From contig PGYS01000011.1 of the NCBI GenBank assembly GCA_002839795.1, positions 1 through 46,303 on the forward strand: a stretch of DNA of 46,303 nt, given 5' to 3'. Source of the DNA: Ignavibacteriae bacterium HGW-Ignavibacteriae-3. Its GTDB lineage: Bacteria; Bacteroidota; Ignavibacteria; Ignavibacteriales; Melioribacteraceae. A program made the translations under genes and the position numbers. Under the pieces are notes generated by a model that worked only from the letters and a program-made list of their open reading frames with translations, made no database searches and was not told the DNA's origin. Below are positions 26,131 through 35,250 of this stretch, in pieces. Positions within the stretch are counted from its first letter, which is position 1. Each line of letters begins with the position of its first letter.

Positions 26131-27465
26131 ATGGCTAATAAAATTAGTTTAAAGAACGGATTCCCTAAAATTTCCAAATCCGACGAATTATATAATCGCG
26201 CACTGGGACTGATCCCCTCCGTTACGCAAACTTTGGCAAAAGGGCCCGGCCAATGGGTAAAGGGAATTGCCCCGAAGTATCTGGTTAAAGGAAAAGGTTC
26301 TCATGTGTGGGATGTTGACGGGAACGAATATATAGATTATATGATGGGCGTTGGCCCCCTTTCACTCGGCTATGCATATCCTAAAGTTGATGATGCAATA
26401 AAAAGACAGCTTCAAGACGGTATAACTTTTTCGATGATGCATCCCCTCGAAGTAGAAGTCGCGGAAATGATAAGACAGATCATCCCGAATGCCGAAGCCG
26501 TACGCTACAGTAAAACCGGAGCGGATGTGACGAGCGCCGCGGTGAGACTTGCAAGAGCGTATACAGGAAAAAATAAAATTCTTTGCTGCGGTTATCACGG
26601 CTGGCATGATTGGTACATTGCGGTCACCGCGAGAAATAATGGAATTCCAAACGCTGTCCAGGCGATTTCTTTTACATTCAACTATAATGATCTTGATTCC
26701 GTTGTAAAATCTATTGACGATGACGTTGCGGCTCTAATTCTTGAACCTGTTGTCTTTACAGAACCGACGAATAATTTTTTGAACAGACTTGCCGATCTCT
26801 GCAAAGAAAAGAATATTGTATTAATATTTGATGAGATGTGGACGGGATTCAGAATGGCTATGGGAGGTGCCCAGGAATATTTCGGAATTACACCGGATCT
26901 GGCAACGTATTCAAAAGCGGTTGCCAACGGAATGCCCATATCAATTCTAACCGGCAGAAGAGAAATTATGGATCTTGCCGACGATGATATTTTCTTTTAT
27001 ACTACATTCGGCGGGGAAGCTCTTTCGCTGGCTGCCGCTAAAGCAACTATTGAAGAACTTCGGGATAAAAATGTTCCGCAATATTTAAATGATCAGGGCG
27101 CAAAATTAAAGGACGGATACAACGCAATAGTTCAGAAACTTGGACTTGATTACACGAAGGCGACCGGATACAACTGGCGTTCAATGGCAACTTTTGAAGA
27201 AAAAGCCGGAGATCCCCTGATTCAGAAATCCTTAATGCAGCAGGAAATGATCAAGCGCGGGGTTCTGTGGCAGGGCTTTCATAATATGTCGTTCTCACAT
27301 TCGGATGCGGACATTGATTTTACACTTCTCGCGTTGGAAGAGTCGCTCGTTGTTCTGAAAAATGCCGTTCATAAAAATATATTAAGAGAAAGTCTGTTGG
27401 GCGAGCCTGTTAAGCCCGTTTTCAGAAAAGTCGACAATTTCAACATGAAGCCTGTGAAAAAATAA
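26131..27465 (+). CDS. Class III PLP aminotransferase (glutamate-1-semialdehyde aminomutase-like)
   Basis: The 444-residue chain is a fold type I PLP enzyme. KYLVKGKGSHVWDVDGNEYI opens the family pattern, with RYSKTGADVTSAAVRLARAY, GYHGWHDWY, the PLP-binding Asp in LIFDEMWTGFR, and the Schiff-base lysine K262 in TYSKAVANGMP. It resembles HemL, but tetrapyrrole synthesis is unlikely in this setting. The cluster suggests it aminates a keto- or aldehydo-sugar intermediate. It begins 75 bases after the transketolase gene and ends 12 bases before the SDR. Confidence 0.88.
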   Translation: MANKISLKNGFPKISKSDELYNRALGLIPSVTQTLAKGPGQWVKGIAPKYLVKGKGSHVWDVDGNEYIDYMMGVGPLSLGYAYPKVDDAIKRQLQDGITFSMMHPLEVEVAEMIRQIIPNAEAVRYSKTGADVTSAAVRLARAYTGKNKILCCGYHGWHDWYIAVTARNNGIPNAVQAISFTFNYNDLDSVVKSIDDDVAALILEPVVFTEPTNNFLNRLADLCKEKNIVLIFDEMWTGFRMAMGGAQEYFGITPDLATYSKAVANGMPISILTGRREIMDLADDDIFFYTTFGGEALSLAAAKATIEELRDKNVPQYLNDQGAKLKDGYNAIVQKLGLDYTKATGYNWRSMATFEEKAGDPLIQKSLMQQEMIKRGVLWQGFHNMSFSHSDADIDFTLLALEESLVVLKNAVHKNILRESLLGEPVKPVFRKVDNFNMKPVKK

Positions 27466-27477
27466 TTTGAGCAGATT

Positions 27478-28281
27478 ATGAAAATTTTTAGTTTAGAGAA
27501 CAAAACTGCAATTGTTACCGGAGCGCTCGGATTGATTGGAAGGGAGCACTGCAGAGCGTTAAGTGAAGCCGGGGCAAATGTTGTCGTTACTGACACAGAT
27601 GAACACGGATGTTCCGAGTTTGCCTCAACACTTTCCTCCGCTTCAATAGGATTAAAACTTGATGTTACTAAACCGGATTCAATTAAAAAACTTCGTGATG
27701 ATATAATTGAAAAGTTCGGTCATATTGATATTCTGGTTAATAACGCTGCCATTAATGATATGTTTGAAGACCCAAAGGCCGCAAGCGAATTATCCAAATT
27801 TGAAAATTATCCTCTCGACCTATGGCAAAAATCTGTTGATGTAAATCTGACCGGTGTATTTTTGTGTTCACAAATTCTTGGTTCTGAAATGGCCAGGCAG
27901 AAATCGGGAAGTATTATTAATATTGCATCAACTTATGGATTAACAGCACCGGATCAAAAATTGTATATTAAGCAGGACGGAATGCAGACCTTCTTCAAAC
28001 CGCCGGCTTACTCCGCCACTAAAGGTGCTGTTATAATGTTCACTAAATACCTTGCTGCATATTGGGGAAAAGAAGGAGTACGCGTTAACACATTAACTCC
28101 CGGCGGAGTGGAGAATAATCAGGATGAATTTTTTGTTGAAAAATATTCGTCCAGAACTCCATTGGGAAGAATGGCGCATCCGTCAGATTACAAGGGCGCA
28201 TTAATCTTTCTTGCAAGCGATGCATCAGCATATATGACAGGCGCCAATCTCGTTGTAGACGGCGGCTGGACGTGTTGGTAG
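27478..28281 (+). CDS. PtmA-like short-chain dehydrogenase/reductase
   Basis: The 267-residue SDR has the cofactor loop VTGALGLIGREHC (TGxxxGxG), VNNAAIND, and the catalytic Ser in INIAST with Y178 and K182 in YSATK. Segments such as LDLWQKSVDVNLTGVFLCSQ, KPPAYSATKGAVIMFTKYLA and SDASAYMTGANLVVDGG resemble PtmA, the dehydrogenase of legionaminic/flagellin glycan loci. The exact reaction is unknown. It probably oxidises or reduces a hydroxyl or carbonyl of the sugar before or after the aminotransferase step. Confidence 0.87.
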   Translation: MKIFSLENKTAIVTGALGLIGREHCRALSEAGANVVVTDTDEHGCSEFASTLSSASIGLKLDVTKPDSIKKLRDDIIEKFGHIDILVNNAAINDMFEDPKAASELSKFENYPLDLWQKSVDVNLTGVFLCSQILGSEMARQKSGSIINIASTYGLTAPDQKLYIKQDGMQTFFKPPAYSATKGAVIMFTKYLAAYWGKEGVRVNTLTPGGVENNQDEFFVEKYSSRTPLGRMAHPSDYKGALIFLASDASAYMTGANLVVDGGWTCW

Positions 28282-28328
28282 AAAATGAATTATTTTACAA
28301 ATTATTGATTAACTGAGCGGCTTACTAT

Positions 28329-28859
28329 ATGAAAAAGAAACTGACCAAAAACCAGCTTTTAAATCGCGCTGCAAAGATTAAAATCCTTTTAACCGATGTG
28401 GATGGCGTCCTTACGGATGCAGGTGTGTATTACTCCTCGAACGGTGAACTTATGAAACGATTCTCAATTCGGGATGGAATGGGAGTCGAACTTTTACGAA
28501 AACAGGTTAATGTGGAAACCGGAATAATTACTCGCGAAGATACTTTAATTGTTAAAACCAGGGCGAATAGGTTAGGTATCAAAGAATTACACATGGGTAT
28601 CCTTGATAAATTAAAAACTCTTGAAGAAATTATTGCCAGAAAAAAAATAAAAGCAGAAGAGATTGCCTTTATCGGGGATGATGTCAACGACGTTGAGATT
28701 CTGAAAAGTGTTGGATTGTCGGCATGTCCTAACGACGCCACAAAAATTGTAAAGGGCGTAGCGGATATGATAGTAGAGAGTAAAGGTGGGCATGGGGCCT
28801 TCAGGGATCTTGCCGATTTCATAATCGAAGCAAAGACAGATAAGAAAGGGAAGCAATGA
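28329..28859 (+). CDS. KdsC-like HAD phosphatase
   Basis: The 176-residue protein is the capless HAD type of the KdsC family (3-deoxy-2-ketoacid-phosphate phosphatase). The nucleophile motif is TDVDGVLTDAGVYY with D23 and D25. GELMKRFSIRDGMG, ITREDTLIVKTRA and IGDDVNDVEIL follow. These enzymes dephosphorylate KDO-8-P or the 9-phosphates of neuraminate/KDN. It overlaps the NeuB-like gene by four bases. This implies that the NeuB-like enzyme makes a phosphorylated product, as in the KDN-9-phosphate route of Bacteroides. Confidence 0.92.
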   Translation: MKKKLTKNQLLNRAAKIKILLTDVDGVLTDAGVYYSSNGELMKRFSIRDGMGVELLRKQVNVETGIITREDTLIVKTRANRLGIKELHMGILDKLKTLEEIIARKKIKAEEIAFIGDDVNDVEILKSVGLSACPNDATKIVKGVADMIVESKGGHGAFRDLADFIIEAKTDKKGKQ

Positions 28860-29749
28860 ATTTAAATAAGGTAAAAGTTGGCAATAGATGGATAGGAGAC
28901 GGAGAGCCGGTATACATTATCGCCGAAATTGGGATCAACCATAACGGTTCTGTTGAGACCGCTAAAAAATTAATAGATGGCGCCGTATTTGCCGGCTGCG
29001 ATGCGGTAAAATTTCAAAAACGCACTCCTGAACTATGCGTTCCTAAAGATCAATGGGATATCGAGCGTGATACTCCGTGGGGCAGAATCTCTTACATAGA
29101 ATACCGGCGTAAAGTTGAATTCGGTTTCGAGGAATATTTGGAAATAGACGAATACTGCAAGCACAAAGGAATTGAATGGTTTGCATCTCCATGGGATGAG
29201 GAGGCATTGTTATTAATCGATAAATTTAAACCGGCACTTTTTAAAATTGCATCTGCCTCGTTAACTGACTGGAACCTATTGAAGAAAATAAGATCAACCG
29301 GAAGGCCTGTTATTCTCTCAACCGGAATGTCGACTCTGAGTGAAATAGAAGAAGCCGTGGAAATTTTGGATATCGATAATCTGATGATCGCACAATCAAC
29401 TTCTAACTATCCCTGTACTCTGGAAGAATTAAATCTTAGAACAATAATTTCATACAAAGACAAATTTCCCGGAATACCAATAGGATATTCAGGGCACGAG
29501 ACAGGTTTGGCTCCGACATTAGCAGCGGTGGCTCTCGGTGCATCATTTGTGGAACGCCATATTACGCTTGACCGCGCTATGTGGGGTACCGATCAGGCCG
29601 CTTCGATTGAAATTAACGGAATGATGAAACTTGTCCGGGATATCCGGGATATTGAAAAAGCTCTCGGTGACGGAGTCAAGAGAGTTTATGAAAGCGAGCA
29701 AACGAATTTAGCTAAACTCCGAATAGTCAAACCAAATCTAAAAGTATAA
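28856..29749 (+). CDS. NeuB-type 3-deoxy-2-ketoacid synthase, short form without SAF domain
   Basis: The enzyme is expected to condense PEP with an aldose or amino-aldose (TIM-barrel NeuB family). The 297 residues contain IAEIGINHNGSVETAKKLID, DAVKFQKRTPE, LFKIASASLTDWNLL, VILSTGMSTLSEIEEAV, QSTSNYPC, IGYSGHETGLAP and FVERHITLDRAMWGTDQAAS. Typical NeuB, PseI and LegI proteins have about 340-350 residues, ending in an antifreeze-like (SAF) domain. This one stops right after the barrel. In NeuB the SAF domain helps bind the N-acetyl group of ManNAc, so a different, perhaps non-acetylated, substrate is likely. Confidence 0.9.
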   Translation: MNLNKVKVGNRWIGDGEPVYIIAEIGINHNGSVETAKKLIDGAVFAGCDAVKFQKRTPELCVPKDQWDIERDTPWGRISYIEYRRKVEFGFEEYLEIDEYCKHKGIEWFASPWDEEALLLIDKFKPALFKIASASLTDWNLLKKIRSTGRPVILSTGMSTLSEIEEAVEILDIDNLMIAQSTSNYPCTLEELNLRTIISYKDKFPGIPIGYSGHETGLAPTLAAVALGASFVERHITLDRAMWGTDQAASIEINGMMKLVRDIRDIEKALGDGVKRVYESEQTNLAKLRIVKPNLKV

Positions 29750-29752
29750 ATC

Positions 29753-30555
29753 ATGGCAGATTTTTTTTAGCCGGATTTACACAGTACGAACTGATTGCTT
29801 ACACGGTTATTATCCTTGCAGCCGTTCTGTTCATTATTCTTGAGAGAATATTCCCATATAACCCGGGGCAAAGAATTCTGCGGGAGGGATTTTTTAATGA
29901 TTTAGCTCTATACACAGTTGCCCAAAGTTATATCCTGGGAATAATCATTTTCACAATTATTATTAAATCGATTGATGCAACCGCCAACTTTTCACGATTG
30001 CAGCTTTTTGCCGATGTACCGGTTTGGCTGCAGCTGGTTTTCTTCACGATAACTCATGATATTTACATTTACTGGATGCACAGGTGGCAGCACAGCAATA
30101 AATATTTATGGAGACTTCACGAAGCGCATCATTCTCCAAAAAAAGTAGATTGGCTCTCCGGCTCCCGTTCGCACGCATTCGAAATTTTGATCAACCAAAC
30201 AGTTGAATTTCTTCCGATCGTATTACTCGGTTCCCCTCCTGAAGTAATCGCATACAAAGGAGTCATCAGCGCGCTCTGGGGGATGTATATTCATTCCAAT
30301 TTGGGGATAAAGACCGGATGGCTTCAGAAAATATTTAATGGTCCTGAAATGCACAGAATTCATCATACCACTGGCAAAGGGCGAAACCGGAATTTTGCCA
30401 CTAAATTTGCAATGTGGGATTGGATTTTCGGGACAGGTTTTTTACCCGAAGAACGCGTATCGGAATACGGATTGAAAACTTTTTTCCCGGATAATTTTTT
30501 CAGTCAGTTTATTTTTGCATTCAGGAGTTTTAAAAAAAGGGGCTCAAGTTATTGA
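29753..30555 (+). CDS. Sterol desaturase/fatty acid hydroxylase family membrane protein, frame broken near the start
   Basis: The reading frame from 29770 to 30555 encodes two N-terminal membrane helices, then the di-iron His motifs of the family: HDIYIYWMHRWQH, LHEAHHS and MHRIHHTTGKG. The ATG at 29753, four bases after neuB, starts MADFF but meets TAG at 29768-29770 after a run of eight T (29761-29768). One extra T would join it to the main frame and give 267 residues (MADFFLAGFTQYELIAY...). Without it, the first usable start is the TTG at 29998, which drops about 80 residues. The substrate is unknown. Confidence 0.82.
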
Positions 30556-30565
30556 GCCCTATTTT
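30532..30565 (+). terminator. Rho-independent terminator after the nonulosonate-like cluster
   Basis: GGGCTCAA (30540-30547) pairs with TTGAGCCC (30552-30559) around a four-base loop GTTA, followed by TATTTT. The stem overlaps the stop codon of the hydroxylase-family gene. An A-run on the left side gives a T-run on the other strand, so it may also end transcription of the leftward DUF4139 gene. It marks the end of the cluster. Confidence 0.8.
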
Positions 30566-30581
30566 AAAATTGCGGTCATCA

Positions 30582-32180
30582 CTACAATCCCATGATCCTT
30601 TTATCTTTAGGATATTTAACAGAATAAATCAATTTCTTTACAACTGATTTGCCCCCGTCTGCATCAACAATCCACTTCACTGTACCGGTTTCAGCATCGT
30701 AAATGGCTCCTGAGGATTCGATCAATTTGACTGCTATATCCTCATGCCTGGAAACGGGGATCTGATCCTCAACCATAATTTTGGTCAATTGTTTCTTATT
30801 GTTTTTAACTATGATTTCAAACGCGAATATTCTTTCAACATTACTGCTTAGAAATTTATCCTCCGAAAAATCTTTTACGACTTCCCGGGAAACTGAAATA
30901 TTCTGATCCCGGCCCAGAGAAATTGTGAGCGTATCTTTTGTTGTAGCGGGATTGATACCAGACCGTCCGACATAGGAATTACCGAAATAAATATTTGCCT
31001 GTCCGGGGAGTAAATTATACTTATTCCAATCTGTTAACTTTGCGACAAGAAATGCGTTATTATCAAGTTTAGGGGCTGCATAGTATTCATAAATAGAGGG
31101 AACGGTATATACCTGGAGCGCCATCGTATGCGGCTTACTGTCAGACGGAATAGAATATTTTATTGAGGAAGTAAATTCAATTGAAAGCTGTGTCTCAAGA
31201 ACATCAATAAAATTTGCCATTGTTTCCGCCGGCGCTGCGGCATCCAAAACGGTTTGCATCACACCGCTCGATGCAAATTTTTCAGTGCCTGATTTCATTT
31301 CACGTAACAGTACCGGCCGCTCAAAATCCAGATACCATGGATTAAGTTCGGGCTTATTATTATTACTGCCGGGATTTCTTGTGGATAGAATTATCTGCGC
31401 GTCATTCCAGTCGAAGCCGCTGTTCTGCCATACATCAGCGTTATAATTTAATGATGCATAAGAATTAACATTATCGATCCGTATATCGTATGCAGGACGC
31501 CAGCCGGCATCGAAGATCAGATACGTTAGTTCAAGATCCAGGATTGTGCCGGTATTCGACGAAACAGTCACAACAATTTCATTCACCGGTTTGTTAAGTT
31601 GATTGTTTAACTCTTCAAGCTGATTTTGAATCCGGTCAATATTTTTTTTGATCTTTTTGGCGCTCAGAGACAATTCGAATATTTTACTTTTTATTTCGGT
31701 CAGCCGTTTCCTGTAGTATTCCCCCATCTTTTGAAGTTCTGATACGGATACTCCTATTTTTTCATTTCCGATATTTTTGTTAGCAAGGATTAAATCGATT
31801 TCAGACTTAAAGACATCGGTCTCATTTTGATTGAATGCCAGATTTCTGTTCTGGGAATCAAGCGAATCCTCAAGGTTTTTAATTTGGGGAGTTTTTTCAG
31901 GAATCCGCAGAAAATTGAATCTCTGTGCAACAGAGATTATTACAGCCTCGCCTTTAGCTGAAACGTTAATGCTGTTACGGTCTATATTTGAGGCCAATCC
32001 TGTGAATACTAAATCATTCAGTCCTCTTTCAAGTTGGGTTCTAACAGAATAATTCAGCTGCGCTCCTTTCAAAAAAACTTTTACACTTGCAGGAGCTGAT
32101 TTTAACAGGATTTCATTTGAGCCGTAACTTGCTGTGCAAAATGAAAACGCTAAAATGATTGATAATAGATTTTTCTTCAT
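30582..32180 (-). CDS. DUF4139 domain-containing secreted protein
   Basis: The 532-residue protein has a Sec signal (about 1-20, SIILAFSFCTASYGS) and an N-terminal DUF4140-type segment (SAPASVKVFLKGAQLNYSV). A coiled-coil region (about 95-195) and a long C-terminal DUF4139 beta-rich domain follow, starting near ELTYLIFDAGWRPAYDIRID. This is the family annotated as 'mucoidy inhibitor MuiA-like'. Its molecular function is unknown. It probably acts in the periplasm or at the outer membrane. It is a single gene, convergent to the sugar cluster. Confidence 0.86.
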   Translation of the reverse strand: MKKNLLSIILAFSFCTASYGSNEILLKSAPASVKVFLKGAQLNYSVRTQLERGLNDLVFTGLASNIDRNSINVSAKGEAVIISVAQRFNFLRIPEKTPQIKNLEDSLDSQNRNLAFNQNETDVFKSEIDLILANKNIGNEKIGVSVSELQKMGEYYRKRLTEIKSKIFELSLSAKKIKKNIDRIQNQLEELNNQLNKPVNEIVVTVSSNTGTILDLELTYLIFDAGWRPAYDIRIDNVNSYASLNYNADVWQNSGFDWNDAQIILSTRNPGSNNNKPELNPWYLDFERPVLLREMKSGTEKFASSGVMQTVLDAAAPAETMANFIDVLETQLSIEFTSSIKYSIPSDSKPHTMALQVYTVPSIYEYYAAPKLDNNAFLVAKLTDWNKYNLLPGQANIYFGNSYVGRSGINPATTKDTLTISLGRDQNISVSREVVKDFSEDKFLSSNVERIFAFEIIVKNNKKQLTKIMVEDQIPVSRHEDIAVKLIESSGAIYDAETGTVKWIVDADGGKSVVKKLIYSVKYPKDKRIMGL

Positions 32181-32255
32181 AGTACCACCCTGATGTTAGT
32201 TCAAATATAATCAAACTGCTGCTTATACCTGGATGCCCCGATAACGGTTCCACCA

Positions 32256-32272
32256 AATAATAAGGTATTATT
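32256..32272. promoter_or_regulatory. Candidate operator upstream of the sensor kinase
   Basis: A perfect 7-base inverted repeat, AATAATA-AGG-TATTATT, lies in the 184-base divergent region between the DUF4139 gene and the histidine kinase gene. It may bind a regulator of either gene. The low sequence complexity means chance cannot be excluded. Confidence 0.3.
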
Positions 32273-32364
32273 GTGTCTCTAATCGTCTTTCATTCCAGAG
32301 GAGCATTCTTTATTTTTCGGATCACATTAATAAGTAACTAAATCATTGTCTGGAATTATACTCC

Positions 32365-33864
32365 ATGAAAAAATTATTAATTGAGCTGCTGACCAGATAT
32401 TTTAAGAATATCAGCGAAAGCTGGTCTGCGAAGCTTATTCCGATTTTTGCCGGAAAGCTTTCTGATCCGCAAATTCGGACATTTGTGGATAGCAGTCTCA
32501 ATGTGTTTATAGATGTCATCGAAACCGGCGATTATAAAGCGGCCGATCAGTATCTAATAGAAACGTACACTCTTTTTTCACAGGCAAACCTTAATCTGCT
32601 TGAAGTAAGCCAGCTTTTCAGTCAGGGCAGATTTGCAGTTCTCAATTTTATTGAGAAAGATGCAATGAGCAATACAGATCCGGTAATTCTCCTCGGTTTT
32701 TTTGACGAGCTAATTGAACAAATCTATGCCCGCTACTGCGTTCTTCATCAGGACACACAAATGAAAGAACTGGCATTGGATCGTGACCGGTTAGCTTATA
32801 AGCTCGAACTTAACCAGCAATATCTGAAGAGCATACTTCATTCCTCAGATCAGGCAATTATGATGGTTGATCAGAATGAAAAATTTATAACATGGAATAA
32901 AGGCGCTGAAAAAATTTTCGGTTATACCGAGGATGAGGTTCTGGGAAAACCGTCGACTTTTTTGTTTCCCGAAGGTGATGAATACATTAAAGAATTAGAA
33001 CAAATTATACGGGATGCAAAGGAAATCGGATTTAAAAGTATTGTTGAAACACAGAGGAGAAAGAAGAATGGCGAGCTTATTGCCGTACGCCTGAGCGTTT
33101 CGCGATTACCGAACAACAATGGAGATTATGCAGGCAGATCGATAATCATTAAAGATTATTCAGAATTTAAGCGGCTGCAGGCACAGATCGATCAATCCGA
33201 AAAACTTGCTGTCATCGGACAGCTCGCTGCCGGCGTAGCTCATGAAATCGGAAACCCGCTCACTTCAATTTCATCTCTCGTTCAGATCCTGCAGAGAAGA
33301 AGTCAGGATAGCTTTATGAGTGAACAGCTGGTTAATATCAAAGAAAATATTGACCGTATAACAAAAATAGTTCGCGAGCTGGTGGATTTCTCCCGTCCGC
33401 CAAGTTATGAAACAGCAGTTCAGGATATCACTGATGTGATTAAAACCGCACTTGGTATTGTGAAGTATGATAAAAGAATCCGCAAAGTTAAATTCGAAAC
33501 AGATTTAAAAAATTCATTGCCAAGCACAAATGTTGCCGCTGACCAGCTTCTTCAGGTTTTCATTAATATCCTTATTAACGCGCTTGATGCTATTGAAGGT
33601 AACGGAACCATTCATCTGAAATCCGACTCAGATAAAAAAAATGTATATGTTGAGATAAAGGATGACGGTTTCGGAATGAATGAAGAAACTCTCGGGAAAA
33701 TTTTTGACCCATTCTTTACGACCAAAGAAGTGGGTAAAGGAACTGGATTGGGTCTATCGGTCAGTTACGGAATTATAAAACGCTTTAACGGTGAAATTAA
33801 AGTAGCCAGCAGATTAAATGAAGGAAGTTCATTCAGAATAAGTCTTCCTATAGTAAACAATTAG
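32365..33864 (+). CDS. PAS-domain sensor histidine kinase with RsbRD-like N-terminus
   Basis: The 499-residue protein has no membrane segment, so it senses in the cytoplasm. Residues 1 to about 135 are an all-helical globin-like/RsbRD-type domain. A PAS domain follows (about 155-265: [31 protein letters not shown]). HisKA carries the phosphorylated H293 in [14 protein letters not shown]. The HATPase domain has [20 protein letters not shown] and [12 protein letters not shown]. It is followed 12 bases later by its NtrC-type partner. The kinase domain resembles NtrB/AtoS-type kinases. Confidence 0.93.
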   Translation: MKKLLIELLTRYFKNISESWSAKLIPIFAGKLSDPQIRTFVDSSLNVFIDVIETGDYKAADQYLIETYTLFSQANLNLLEVSQLFSQGRFAVLNFIEKDAMSNTDPVILLGFFDELIEQIYARYCVLHQDTQMKELALDRDRLAYKLELNQQYLKSILHSSDQAIMMVDQNEKFITWNKGAEKIFGYTEDEVLGKPSTFLFPEGDEYIKELEQIIRDAKEIGFKSIVETQRRKKNGELIAVRLSVSRLPNNNGDYAGRSIIIKDYSEFKRLQAQIDQSEKLAVIGQLAAGVAHEIGNPLTSISSLVQILQRRSQDSFMSEQLVNIKENIDRITKIVRELVDFSRPPSYETAVQDITDVIKTALGIVKYDKRIRKVKFETDLKNSLPSTNVAADQLLQVFINILINALDAIEGNGTIHLKSDSDKKNVYVEIKDDGFGMNEETLGKIFDPFFTTKEVGKGTGLGLSVSYGIIKRFNGEIKVASRLNEGSSFRISLPIVNN

Positions 33865-33876
33865 TTTGGAGAGAAA

Positions 33877-35250
33877 ATGCCCGCAAAAATTTTAATTGTT
33901 GACGATGAGAAACCGATCCGTGATTCTCTTAAAATGGTTTTAGCTGATGAGGGCTTTATTACTGATACTGCCGGCGACGGTGAAGAAGCTCTTTTAAAGA
34001 TAGAGGACAATTCTTACGACGTTGTAATCTCCGATATAAAAATGCCTAAAATGGACGGGATGCAGCTCCTCGAGTCTTCATCCAAAATTTCGCCTGAAAC
34101 TTTTTTTATTATTATGACAGCTTTCGCATCTGTTAAAACAGCGATAGAGGCATTGCGCTGCGGAGCGTACGACTATCTCATTAAACCTGTTGAATTTGAA
34201 GATGTCATTATACGCGTTAAACGGCTTATTGACTATAAAATGCTGGCCGCCGAAAATAAATCACTCAGACAGAGAATTTCTTCCGATGCAGGATTCACGA
34301 ATTTGATCGGAAAGAGTCAGCCCATGAAAAAAGTATTCGATATAATATCGCAGGTGGCCCCAACCAACAGTAACGTGCTTATTTACGGAAAAAGCGGAAC
34401 CGGAAAAGAGCTTGTCGCAAAAGCCATTCACAATAACAGCAGCCGCAAGGAGAAAATTTTTCTTCCTATCAACTGTGGCGCTATTTCAGAAAATTTGATT
34501 GAGAGCGAACTGTTCGGTCATAAAAAAGGCTCTTTTACCGGCGCAAGCGAAGATAAAACCGGTTTGTTCAAGGTCGCAGATGGCGGAACGCTTTTTCTGG
34601 ATGAAATCGGTGAACTTCCCCTTAACCTTCAGGTGAAACTTCTACGGGCAATTGAGGACCGCGAGTTTATACCGGTCGGCGGAGTGAAATCTGTTAGCAC
34701 CGATGTAAGAATTATTGCCGCAACCAACCAGGATCTGTTTGAAAAAACCAAGGCTAATGAATTCCGTGAGGACCTTTATTACCGGTTGAATGTGATTGAA
34801 GTAAAGTTGCCGTCGCTGAATGAACGCACCGAAGATATACCGCTTCTTGTGAATCATTTCATAGAAAAATTCACCAAAGAAATGGGTAAAAAAATAATTG
34901 GAATCGATAATGAGACAATGAAAATTCTGCTTACACACGACTGGCGGGGCGGTGTTCGTGAATTGGAAAATGTTATCGAGCGGGCTATTATTTTTGCGTC
35001 GAAGGAAAATATTACAATTGCTGATCTGGCAGATCATATGCGGGGAAGAAATATTCAGGGAGGATATCCCGACGCGCTAAAAGAGGCAATAAAGGATTTT
35101 GAAAAAGAACATATTTTAAAAACAATCCGAAAATTTGATTACAATAAGGAAGAAGCCGCTAAAGCATTGGAAATCGGTCTTTCTTCTCTCTACAGAAAAA
35201 TGGATGACCTCGGAATACCGACCAGAACATCAAAAGAGGATGCTCTTTAA
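33877..35250 (+). CDS. NtrC-family sigma-54-dependent response regulator
   Basis: The 457 residues are arranged as a receiver (1-120, phosphoacceptor D53 in VISDIKMPKMDG), an AAA+ domain (about 140-370; Walker A GKSGTGKE at 171-178, GSFTGA loop for sigma-54 contact, Walker B GGTLFLDEIGELP, LYYRLNVIEVKLP), and a C-terminal Fis-type HTH (EEAAKALEIGLSSLYRKM). The GAFTGA loop reads GSFTGA, a common functional variant. It should activate sigma-54 promoters when phosphorylated by the upstream kinase. No clear -24/-12 promoter is visible in the window, so its targets probably lie elsewhere. Confidence 0.95.
   Translation: MPAKILIVDDEKPIRDSLKMVLADEGFITDTAGDGEEALLKIEDNSYDVVISDIKMPKMDGMQLLESSSKISPETFFIIMTAFASVKTAIEALRCGAYDYLIKPVEFEDVIIRVKRLIDYKMLAAENKSLRQRISSDAGFTNLIGKSQPMKKVFDIISQVAPTNSNVLIYGKSGTGKELVAKAIHNNSSRKEKIFLPINCGAISENLIESELFGHKKGSFTGASEDKTGLFKVADGGTLFLDEIGELPLNLQVKLLRAIEDREFIPVGGVKSVSTDVRIIAATNQDLFEKTKANEFREDLYYRLNVIEVKLPSLNERTEDIPLLVNHFIEKFTKEMGKKIIGIDNETMKILLTHDWRGGVRELENVIERAIIFASKENITIADLADHMRGRNIQGGYPDALKEAIKDFEKEHILKTIRKFDYNKEEAAKALEIGLSSLYRKMDDLGIPTRTSKEDAL

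Noticed and set aside
26131-27465. hemL (tetrapyrrole synthesis)
   Set aside because: The fold is HemL-like, but the gene sits in a sugar operon with no other heme genes, so a sugar or keto-acid aminotransferase is more likely.
29634-29656. Short direct repeat CCGGGATAT
   Set aside because: It encodes the R-D-I repeat of the NeuB-like protein and is explained by coding sequence.
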